A stretch of DNA of 6,996 nucleotides from positions 1-6,996 of the forward strand of contig QQUL01000057.1 in NCBI GenBank assembly GCA_008501565.1, given 5' to 3'. This DNA is from Armatimonadota bacterium (GTDB lineage Bacteria > Actinomycetota > Acidimicrobiia > Spongiisociales > UBA5794). A program made the translations under genes and the position numbers. Below are positions 1 to 4,633 of the stretch, piece by piece. Position 1 is the first letter of the stretch. The number at the start of each line of letters is the position of its first letter. The notes beneath the pieces were generated by a model. It had not been told where the DNA came from, did not search any database, and saw only the letters and a program-made list of their open reading frames with translations.

Positions 1-132
1 TCAGACAGCCAACGCACTGTGGCCTACGACGGGTTCATCCACTTCTACAATCACCACAGAGACCACGGATCGCTCGGATGGGCAACACCAACCAGCATCC
101 TCAAGGACAACCTCCCCGAAGAGCACACCTAG
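1..132 (+). CDS. IS481-type transposase, C-terminal tail (partial, 5' end outside window)
   Basis: The first base opens a 43-codon frame ending in TAG at 130-132. The translation contains FIHFYNHHRDHGSLGW, then ATPTSIL. This is the end of the DDE integrase core of IS481/IS3-like transposases, where a YN..R.H..LG..TP block closes the catalytic domain. The catalytic DDE residues themselves lie upstream of the window, so activity cannot be judged. The frame is open without frameshift as far as it is visible. Its stop codon lies inside CCTAGG (128-133) and overlaps, on the opposite strand, the stop of the aminotransferase-fold gene. An IS3-family or phage integrase is an alternative, but the motif order and spacing fit IS481 best. 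Confidence 0.85.
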   Translation, partial: SDSQRTVAYDGFIHFYNHHRDHGSLGWATPTSILKDNLPEEHT

Positions 133-133
133 G
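128..133. mobile_element. Putative right-end junction and target site (CCTAGG) of the IS481-type element
   Basis: CCTAGG fits the NCTAGN target that I recall for IS481 of Bordetella pertussis. The bases just before it end in GAGCACA, so the element read inward from this side would begin TGTGCTC; IS481-family ends commonly start with TGT. If so, the transposase reads through its own right end and takes its TAG from the target CTAG. Because CTAG is palindromic, the convergent chromosomal gene keeps its own TAG. The left end and the second target copy are outside the window, so this is an inference. Confidence 0.4.
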
Positions 134-1259
134 ACGCGGCCCGCAGTGCCGCGAAAAGACGCTCAACATCCCGATCGGTTGTGTGGAGATGCGGCGAGAT
201 ACGGATTGAATCCCCTCGGACACTCACCGAAATGCGATTCGAACGAAACACGTCGGCGATATCCGCAGGCAAGCCGTCCGGGTGTCTGATGCCGATGAGG
301 TGTGGTGATCGCTGATCGGAGGGAGCGGTCAGCCATCCGGCCTCTGTCGCTCCTGCCGCGATCGTGTCGGTTCGGGAGCGAAGGGTTTCGGCAATGTTGG
401 CAACCCCCCATTCATCAATCTGGGTCATCGCAGCGTTCGCCATCGCAACGCCGATGAAGTTGGAGCGCTCACCGACATCGAACCGGCGTGCACCGTCGTG
501 GTACGCATCTGTGTAGTCGACGAGACCAGCGAAGTCCTCGGCACCCTCTCGTGTCGCCCAGCCCTCCTCGAGCGGGCCCCCTGCGCGATGCTGCGGTGCG
601 ACCCACAGATACGCAAGGCCGTAGAAGCCAAGCTGCCACTTGTACCCGACGGAATAGACGAAATCGGGCTGTACATCCGCAACATCAAGCGGCATCGCAC
701 AGAAGGACTGCGACGCATCGACACACAGCGCTGCGCCAACGTCCCTCGCAGCGTTTCCCACCGCAACCAGGTCGACGATCGAGCCATCCGTCCAGTGACA
801 GTTGGGGACGGTCACCACGGCGGTGCGGTCGTCAATGGCGTTGAGTATCGCGGTAGTCCAGCCATCTGGTGTGCGAGGAACGGTGACGATCTCGCCACCT
901 TCGGCAGCGACCTTGGTCCTCCATGGGTACACGTTCGACGGGAACTGCGCATCGAGCATCACCACCGTCCTCCCCGGGCCAATGGCAAGGTTCTTGGCAG
1001 CGGTCCCGGCACCGTATGAAATCCCGGGAATGAGGGCCACCCCATCGGCATCGCCGTTCATCGCCTTGGCGACAAGGCCACGCAATTGCTCAACGGGTTC
1101 GAAGAAGGCATCGGCCGCGACCTCCCACGGTCGCCCCGTCAGCGCCACCGACTCCTCGCCAGCCTTGGCAACCGAATGCAGGCGCGGCCCGAAGTAGGCG
1201 GAGTTCAGGTAGGTGACATCATGTGGCACATCAAACAGAAGTGACTGATCAGGCAGCAT
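129..1259 (-). CDS. Aminotransferase class V-fold PLP-dependent enzyme
   Basis: This is a fold-type I, PLP-dependent enzyme of the class V aminotransferase group (cysteine desulfurase / kynureninase / isopenicillin N epimerase-like). Counted from the ATG at 1259 the protein has 376 residues. The N-terminal LNSAYFGP (about 18-25) is the substrate-loop signature. VDASQS (about 180-185) carries the Asp that contacts the pyridine nitrogen, and SVGYKWQLG (about 203-211) carries the Schiff-base Lys at 207. The C-terminal SVRGDSIRISPH (about 345-356) carries the carboxylate-binding Arg. No obvious mobile catalytic Cys of the SufS/IscS type is visible, so a desulfurase role is unlikely; substrate and reaction are unknown. 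A GTG at 1316 would add 19 residues. I prefer 1259 because related proteins start close to this point and a TACACT box sits 6 bases upstream. The stop overlaps that of the convergent transposase. Confidence 0.9.
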   Translation of the reverse strand: MLPDQSLLFDVPHDVTYLNSAYFGPRLHSVAKAGEESVALTGRPWEVAADAFFEPVEQLRGLVAKAMNGDADGVALIPGISYGAGTAAKNLAIGPGRTVVMLDAQFPSNVYPWRTKVAAEGGEIVTVPRTPDGWTTAILNAIDDRTAVVTVPNCHWTDGSIVDLVAVGNAARDVGAALCVDASQSFCAMPLDVADVQPDFVYSVGYKWQLGFYGLAYLWVAPQHRAGGPLEEGWATREGAEDFAGLVDYTDAYHDGARRFDVGERSNFIGVAMANAAMTQIDEWGVANIAETLRSRTDTIAAGATEAGWLTAPSDQRSPHLIGIRHPDGLPADIADVFRSNRISVSVRGDSIRISPHLHTTDRDVERLFAALRAAS

Positions 1260-1265
1260 CAGCCG

Positions 1266-1271
1266 AGTGTA
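1266..1271 (-). promoter_or_regulatory. Putative -10 box (TACACT) for a leaderless aminotransferase-fold transcript
   Basis: On the minus strand TACACT is followed by CGGCTG and then the ATG at 1259, so transcription would start at or next to the start codon. It fits the actinobacterial TANNNT -10 pattern. No good -35 is visible and no Shine-Dalgarno precedes this ATG. The rest of the 82-base gap between this gene and the bS22 gene shows nothing else that I trust. Confidence 0.4.
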
Positions 1272-1341
1272 CGGGCCGACATGAGGACAAGAAAGAAGAG
1301 GTGCCCTTTCGGACACCCCTTCGATTGGACAGCGAGCTGTA

Positions 1342-1437
1342 CTACTTGTTCTTGCGCTTGTGGCGATTTGCCTTGAGACGCTTGCGGTATTTGTGCTTGC
1401 TCATCTTTTTACGACGCTTTTTGATCAGCGAACCCAT
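1342..1437 (-). CDS. Small ribosomal subunit protein bS22 (AURKAIP1/COX24-domain protein), 31 aa
   Basis: ATG at 1437 opens a 31-codon frame ending in TAG. The protein begins MGSLIKKRRKKMSKHKYRK and continues LKANRHKRKNK; well over half the residues are Lys, Arg or His. The MGS(V/L)IKKRRK(R/K)MSKxKxRK pattern is that of the short actinobacterial proteins identified in mycobacterial ribosomes as bS22, related to the AURKAIP1/COX24 domain of mitochondrial ribosomes. It binds rRNA in the small subunit. Usual length is about 30-33 residues, so it is complete. A strong Shine-Dalgarno (GAGGGG on the minus strand, 1446-1451) lies 8 bases upstream, which fixes the start. It is small enough to be missed by gene callers with a length cutoff. 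It is transcribed from the 1438-1628 control region and may share its transcript with the downstream PLP enzyme, though that gene has its own candidate -10. Confidence 0.92.
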   Translation of the reverse strand: MGSLIKKRRKKMSKHKYRKRLKANRHKRKNK

Positions 1438-1441
1438 TCGG

Positions 1442-1453
1442 GTGACCCCTCAC
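1442..1453 (-). promoter_or_regulatory. bS22 ribosome binding site in a small hairpin loop
   Basis: Read on the minus strand this is GTGA-GGGG-TCAC: a 4-bp stem presenting GGGG in the loop, part of the GAGGGG Shine-Dalgarno (1446-1451) that ends 8 bases before the ATG at 1437. The SD itself is clear. The hairpin is weak on its own and its role is inferred. Confidence 0.6.
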
Positions 1454-1463
1454 TTGAGAATCA

Positions 1464-1484
1464 GGATGTTCGTGCGGAACATCC
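1464..1484 (-). promoter_or_regulatory. 8-bp perfect inverted repeat in the bS22 leader
   Basis: GGATGTTC (1464-1471) and GAACATCC (1477-1484) are perfect inverted arms around a 5-base centre. In a minus-strand transcript this makes a compact hairpin between the predicted transcription start (about 1506) and the Shine-Dalgarno. It could be a regulatory leader structure, a protein operator, or part of an attenuator. No U-tract follows in the minus direction, which argues against a simple intrinsic terminator. Confidence 0.5.
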
Positions 1485-1504
1485 GTCTTCCGGGGCCGCA
1501 CGCG

Positions 1505-1513
1505 TTGTCCACA
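1505..1513 (+). promoter_or_regulatory. DnaA-box-like 9-mer TTGTCCACA
   Basis: TTGTCCACA matches the consensus DnaA box of high-GC actinobacteria (Streptomyces and Mycobacterium) at all nine positions. It lies immediately downstream of, and shares one base with, the predicted bS22 -10 box on the minus strand. A single box is not an origin, and no box cluster or AT-rich unwinding region is seen, so a transcriptional role or chance is more likely than replication initiation. Confidence 0.4.
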
Positions 1514-1518
1514 GGATA
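1513..1518 (-). promoter_or_regulatory. Putative -10 box (TATCCT) of the bS22 promoter
   Basis: TATCCT on the minus strand is a good TANNNT -10 element. It would start transcription near 1506 and give a leader of about 69 bases ahead of the bS22 ATG. A clear -35 is not visible at the 17-base spacing. The 14-bp palindrome at 1526-1539 sits in the spacer and -35 zone. Confidence 0.4.
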
Positions 1519-1525
1519 CGTCGAT

Positions 1526-1539
1526 TCGCTGCGCAGCGA
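1526..1539. promoter_or_regulatory. 14-bp perfect palindrome, candidate operator
   Basis: TCGCTGCGCAGCGA reads identically on both strands. It lies 8 bases upstream of the TATCCT -10 of the bS22 promoter, covering the spacer and -35 zone, where a dimeric regulator would block or aid RNA polymerase. No regulator family is recognised from the sequence. Confidence 0.35.
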
Positions 1540-1616
1540 CACCGCCGGGGTCCTCAGACCTCCCGATGACACGATCCAGAGGTTCATCGGCGGGTCGTCT
1601 CCACACGATGGCGCGG

Positions 1617-1622
1617 TATCAT
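1617..1622 (+). promoter_or_regulatory. Putative -10 box (TATCAT) for a leaderless puuD-like transcript
   Basis: TATCAT, then TTGCCG, then the ATG at 1629: the same 6-base spacing as before the PLP-enzyme gene. No Shine-Dalgarno precedes ATG 1629, and the -35 position (about 1594-1599) is poor. This box is the main reason to prefer 1629 over the upstream ATG at 1608. Confidence 0.45.
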
Positions 1623-1628
1623 TTGCCG

Positions 1629-2369
1629 ATGCTGCCAGTCATCGGGATTCCCGCTCGCCCCAAGCACGTCGACTCCATTGGAACCACGCTGCGGGCCTAC
1701 GCGGTGTTCCACACCTACACCGACAGCATCATTGCGGCCGGTGCGATGCCGATCATGTTGCTACCCGTCCAGCACGATCACCTTGACCAAGCACTTGACC
1801 ACATCGACGGTCTCATGCTCACGGGCGGAGGCGACATTGCGCCTGAGCGGTACGGCGCGTCGCGGCACGAAACGGTCAACGATGTCGATGACGAACGGGA
1901 CGATTTCGAGATCGAACTTGTGCGAAGGGCCCATCGCCGGCGGCTTCCCACGATGGCGATCTGCCGCGGACTCCAAATCGTGAACGTCGCTTTCGGCGGC
2001 ACCCTGGTGCAGGATCTTCCATCTCATACGGGTGCCAATGGCCACGACATCATCGGTGATGGCGCCTACGAGCCACATTCGATAGCCCGGATCGAACACG
2101 GGTGCCGTATTGCCCGCATCATCGGGGCCGGGGACCACGGCGTGAATTCGATTCATCACCAAGCGGTCGAGGAGCTCGGCGAGGGCATACGTGTCGTCGG
2201 TGCCGCACCCGACGGAACCGTCGAAGCAATCGAACACGAAGACTCCGAGTGGCCCATGATCGCCGTCCAATGGCACCCTGAGTTTCTCGGCGCACGCGAG
2301 CACGGTCCGAGCACCGAGTTGTTCCGCGCCTTCGTCGAGGCAGCAGCCAAATACCACACGGACCGCTGA
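1629..2369 (+). CDS. Gamma-glutamyl-gamma-aminobutyrate hydrolase family protein (PuuD-like, class I glutamine amidotransferase fold)
   Basis: This is a cytoplasmic C26-type hydrolase of 246 residues from ATG 1629; E. coli PuuD has 254. PVIGIPAR (3-10) is the typical N-terminus. LTGGGDIAPERYG (64-76) matches the PuuD family. AICRGLQIVN (110-119) is the nucleophile elbow with catalytic Cys112, SIHHQAV (174-180) is the conserved substrate-side loop, and VQWHPEF (213-219) supplies His216 and Glu218 of the triad. Family members cleave gamma-glutamyl amides such as gamma-Glu-GABA in putrescine breakdown. No puuA, puuB or puuC gene is adjacent, so the natural substrate is uncertain. In-frame ATG 1608 and an earlier codon at 1566 would add 7 or 21 residues; the protein beginning at 1629 starts directly at the first family-conserved strand. 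Only two bases separate it from the phosphatase gene, so the two are probably co-transcribed. Confidence 0.92.
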   Translation: MLPVIGIPARPKHVDSIGTTLRAYAVFHTYTDSIIAAGAMPIMLLPVQHDHLDQALDHIDGLMLTGGGDIAPERYGASRHETVNDVDDERDDFEIELVRRAHRRRLPTMAICRGLQIVNVAFGGTLVQDLPSHTGANGHDIIGDGAYEPHSIARIEHGCRIARIIGAGDHGVNSIHHQAVEELGEGIRVVGAAPDGTVEAIEHEDSEWPMIAVQWHPEFLGAREHGPSTELFRAFVEAAAKYHTDR

Positions 2370-2371
2370 GC

Positions 2372-2815
2372 ATGGCAGCACACGTTCTCTTCGTGTGCAC
2401 GGGCAACATCTGCCGATCACCCCTCGCCGAACACCTCGCCCGACGACGATGGGACCGCGACGATATCGTCGTTTTGAGCGCCGGCACTCACGGGCAACCC
2501 GGCCTTCCCGCGACGAGCACGATGGTCGCCGCGGGAAGGGAAATCGGCATCGATCTCAGATGCCACCGATCCCGCGACATTACGACCGTTGCACAACCCG
2601 ACATCGCATTCTGCATGGAAGAACACCAAATCGCTGCCGTTCGTGCCCGGTTCCCCGCGATGGACCCGGATCGGGTGCGCCTTCTCGATTCCGTCGGTAT
2701 TCCCGACCCCTACGGCATGACCCTCGACCGCTATCGGTTCACCGCTCTTCGGATCCAAACAGCCGTCGACGCACTCGACATCGAAGGTTGGCTACAACCG
2801 ATATCTGACGTCTGA
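2372..2815 (+). CDS. Low-molecular-weight protein tyrosine phosphatase family protein
   Basis: This 147-residue cytoplasmic phosphatase has the usual LMW-PTP size. The P-loop VCTGNICRSP (8-17) gives the C-x5-R signature with nucleophile Cys9 and phosphate-binding Arg15. IPDPYG (110-115) supplies the general acid Asp112. SAGT (36-39) is also family-typical. The residue after Asn in the P-loop is Ile, as in tyrosine-specific members; the arginine phosphatase YwlE has Thr there, so Tyr-P activity is more likely than Arg-P. Arsenate reductase of the ArsC/thioredoxin type shares the fold, but its extra cysteines are not placed as expected here. It starts two bases after the PuuD-like gene and probably depends on that gene's translation, as no strong separate SD is seen. 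Its last codons and stop lie inside a TCTGACG tandem repeat. The pairing with a PuuD-like enzyme has no obvious pathway meaning. Confidence 0.92.
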   Translation: MAAHVLFVCTGNICRSPLAEHLARRRWDRDDIVVLSAGTHGQPGLPATSTMVAAGREIGIDLRCHRSRDITTVAQPDIAFCMEEHQIAAVRARFPAMDPDRVRLLDSVGIPDPYGMTLDRYRFTALRIQTAVDALDIEGWLQPISDV

Positions 2816-2824
2816 CGTCTGACG
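2804..2824 (+). repeat. Three tandem copies of TCTGACG spanning the phosphatase stop
   Basis: Perfect heptamers occupy 2804-2810, 2811-2817 and 2818-2824. Each contains TGA, and because seven is one more than a multiple of three the TGAs at 2806, 2813 and 2820 fall in three different frames. The one at 2813-2815 is the real stop. The repeat runs into the hairpin at 2827-2841. Confidence 0.85.
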
Positions 2825-2826
2825 CT

Positions 2827-2841
2827 GCGAGCGAAGCTCGC
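2827..2841. terminator. GC-rich hairpin between convergent genes, possible bidirectional terminator
   Basis: GCGAGC (2827-2832), GAA loop, GCTCGC (2836-2841): a 6-bp perfect stem between the stops of the phosphatase (2815) and homoserine kinase genes. It touches the last base of the kinase stop codon. It is in the right place for a shared terminator, but neither strand has a proper U-run after it, so termination strength is doubtful. Confidence 0.4.
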
Positions 2842-3683
2842 TATATCAGTCCCTTGGTGTCTACCGGGAGAGCAAGAACCTCGCCGTCGGTTCCCAGGAC
2901 GCCAGCCATCGCTCCGATGACCCGGCCCTTGGAATCGGCCGTTGCAAACGCGAGTGCCGAGGGCCCAGCGCCGGACCAGCAGGCGTGGACTGCACCGGCA
3001 GCGCGAGCAGCATCCATCAATTCGCCGGTGACCGGCGAAAGCCCGGCCCGGGGTGCCTCGTGGAGTTCGTCGCCCGACGCGTGTCGGAGAGTTTCGGCGT
3101 TGCCGTTGGCGAGTCCTTCAATCAAGAAGGCGAGACGTGACAGCGATCTCACCACGACCTCTCTGGACATTTCAGTGGGAAGAGCTTCGCGAGCATCAGA
3201 AGTCCGGAGGTGGACATCGGGAATCCCCACCACCGGATGGAGGGACTCGTGCAGGTCGAGGCGCTGAATACCCATGGGTGTTGCTGCAACGAACCCACCG
3301 AACACCGCCGCGGCAGCGTTGTCGGCATGACCCTCGATCTCAGTCACTATCTCAAACACACGCTGACGAGCATCCCTGATCCCAACCACCTTGAAGGCGG
3401 CGCCCGCAACGGACGCCGTAACCGCTGACGACGATCCGAGTCCTCGGGACCGCGGTATCTCGTTGTGAAGGGTGACGTGCATCGGCTGATCGACCGCACC
3501 CGCCACCGCCCGGTAGATCATGTTGTCGGGATTGAGCCGTGACGTCCGGTTCCGCTCCGTGAGTGTCATCCGTGAGGCAGGCTCAACTGTCGCCGTGCAT
3601 CGCAGTTGGAGCGCAAGCGCAAGCACGTCGAAGCCGGGACCGAGATTGCCCGAGGAGGCCGGAGCGGACGCTGACCCGATCAT
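2841..3683 (-). CDS. thrB: Homoserine kinase (GHMP kinase family)
   Basis: ThrB phosphorylates L-homoserine with ATP to O-phosphohomoserine, the step before threonine synthase; it acts in the cytoplasm. The 280-residue protein shows all GHMP blocks: APASSGNLGPGFDVLALAL (7-25), with the NLGPGFD form characteristic of homoserine kinase; the ATP phosphate-binding loop PRSRGLGSSSA (77-87); EGHADNAAAAVFGG (117-130) with the substrate/Mg-side Asp; and SGAGPSALAFA (237-247), motif 3. It is slightly shorter than E. coli ThrB (about 310). The ATG at 3683 overlaps the transporter stop by four bases (ATGA) and has no clear SD, so it is probably translated by coupling. The usual partners hom and thrC are not adjacent in this window. 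Mevalonate-type GHMP kinases are less likely, given the first motif. Confidence 0.92.
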   Translation of the reverse strand: MIGSASAPASSGNLGPGFDVLALALQLRCTATVEPASRMTLTERNRTSRLNPDNMIYRAVAGAVDQPMHVTLHNEIPRSRGLGSSSAVTASVAGAAFKVVGIRDARQRVFEIVTEIEGHADNAAAAVFGGFVAATPMGIQRLDLHESLHPVVGIPDVHLRTSDAREALPTEMSREVVVRSLSRLAFLIEGLANGNAETLRHASGDELHEAPRAGLSPVTGELMDAARAAGAVHACWSGAGPSALAFATADSKGRVIGAMAGVLGTDGEVLALPVDTKGLI

Positions 3684-4579
3684 CGGGAGGGCTCGATGAA
3701 GATACGGGTGGCAGCAGGTACGGCCGCGACGATGGATGCCTCGATCGCGTCAATCGCCGCCACCTCATCCACGCCGTCATCGAAGGCCACGTCCGCGTTG
3801 ACCAGGATCTCGCTGGGTCCGAGCTGCATCGTGAGGATGCGATCCACATGGTTCACCGCACCGACCGAAAGGATCGCGACCCGAATCGCCGTGCGGTCCT
3901 CACGCGTTGCGGCTTCTCCTTCGAGGAGAGCCTTCATTTCTCGTGCAATCACGAACGCGACGATACCGAGGACAACACCAATCAGAACCGAAGCGATCCC
4001 ATCCCACACTGCATTCGAGGTGACCTCAGTGAGGATGAGACCGATCGCGGCAATTGCCAGACCGACCACTGCGGATGCATCCTCGAAGACGACAATGATC
4101 AACGCTGGATCCTTCGAGCTCCGTATCGTCCGCCATACCCCGCGAGACCCTCGATGCTTGTTGAACTCCTTTACGGCCGGTCGGAATGCGATGAAGATTT
4201 CGAAGACGGCAGCGATCGCCAGCACCACGAGCGAGAACACAAGCCCGTCACTGTGATGCTCATCTGCGTGATAGATGCGCTGCCAACCGATGAAGATCGA
4301 CCACGCCGAACCACCGACAAACAACATGATGGCCACCATGAATGACCAGAAGTAGATCGCCATACCGCGTCCGTATGGGTGTTTCACCGACGGCGCGTAC
4401 CGTGAAACGGCCTCACCTCGCAGCAAGAACAGCTGATTCCCGGAGTCAGCGACCGAGTGGATGGCCTCAGCGAACATCGCTGCGCTCCCCGAAATGAAAG
4501 CCGCGATGAACTTCGTGATGGCGATGGCCACATTTGCCGTCAGTGCGAGCAGGATGAGTCGTTTTGATCCGGACGCCAT
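3680..4579 (-). CDS. Cation diffusion facilitator (CDF) family transporter
   Basis: This is a 299-residue inner-membrane divalent-metal (Zn/Co/Mn-type) / proton antiporter. Hydrophobic segments lie near 8-30, 33-52, 75-98, 112-132, 160-184 and 190-212, the six expected for CDF. The second helix region contains EAIHSVADSGNQ (38-49) with His41 and Asp45 in the H-x3-D metal site, followed by HPYGRG (67-72). In helix 5 the usual HxxxD is replaced by FEDASAVVG (165-173) with adjacent Glu166-Asp167, as in ZnT9/SLC30A9-like CDFs. Residues about 218-299 form the cytoplasmic C-terminal domain. Metal specificity cannot be read with confidence. The gene is first in an operon with thrB, overlapping it by four bases. 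The ATG at 4579 has no SD; a TAGACT box 8 bases upstream suggests a leaderless transcript. Confidence 0.9.
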   Translation of the reverse strand: MASGSKRLILLALTANVAIAITKFIAAFISGSAAMFAEAIHSVADSGNQLFLLRGEAVSRYAPSVKHPYGRGMAIYFWSFMVAIMLFVGGSAWSIFIGWQRIYHADEHHSDGLVFSLVVLAIAAVFEIFIAFRPAVKEFNKHRGSRGVWRTIRSSKDPALIIVVFEDASAVVGLAIAAIGLILTEVTSNAVWDGIASVLIGVVLGIVAFVIAREMKALLEGEAATREDRTAIRVAILSVGAVNHVDRILTMQLGPSEILVNADVAFDDGVDEVAAIDAIEASIVAAVPAATRIFIEPSR

Positions 4580-4587
4580 ATCGGACG

Positions 4588-4593
4588 AGTCTA
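4588..4593 (-). promoter_or_regulatory. Putative -10 box (TAGACT) for the CDF transporter operon
   Basis: On the minus strand TAGACT is followed by eight bases and then the ATG at 4579. It fits TANNNT and a leaderless or nearly leaderless start. It overlaps by two bases a possible plus-strand -10 (TATTGT, 4592-4597) that would serve the peptidase gene. No convincing -35 is seen on either strand. Confidence 0.35.
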
Positions 4594-4623
4594 TTGTTGA
4601 CTTGCCCGCATCCGATTCTGACC

Positions 4624-4628
4624 GAGGA
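4624..4628 (+). promoter_or_regulatory. Ribosome binding site of the S9 peptidase gene
   Basis: GAGGA lies five bases before ATG 4634 and fixes that start. Unlike the divergent transporter gene, this gene therefore appears to be translated from a leadered mRNA. Confidence 0.6.
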
Positions 4629-4633
4629 CGACC

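Noticed and set aside
1329..1340. ACAGC-GA-GCTGT dyad just after the bS22 stop as a terminator
   Set aside because: The loop would be only two bases and no U-tract follows; it is probably chance.
1464..1484. LexA/SOS-box interpretation of the inverted repeat
   Set aside because: Actinobacterial LexA boxes have GAAC...GTTC; here the arms run GTTC...GAAC, the wrong orientation.
1597..1605. Second DnaA box (GTCTCCACA)
   Set aside because: It matches only seven of nine positions, with the third position wrong; together with the absence of other boxes it gives no support for an origin.
1223..1786. Plus-strand open frame of 187 codons crossing the bS22 gene, the control region and the start of the PuuD-like gene
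   Set aside because: It contradicts three better-supported features and has no domain; the bS22 frame on the other strand has a proper SD and family match.
1761..2420. Minus-strand open frame of 219 codons opposite the PuuD-like gene
   Set aside because: The plus strand encodes a complete amidotransferase triad; the antisense frame is explained by codon bias.
2372..2815. Arginine phosphatase (YwlE) or arsenate reductase assignment
   Set aside because: The P-loop has Ile where YwlE has its selectivity Thr, and the resolving cysteines of thioredoxin-linked arsenate reductases are not evident.
3563..4345. Long plus-strand open frame of 260 codons opposite thrB and the CDF gene
   Set aside because: It is antisense to two genes with clear family motifs, and its composition (Arg/Asp/His-rich, no recognisable domain) is typical of a shadow frame in GC-rich DNA.
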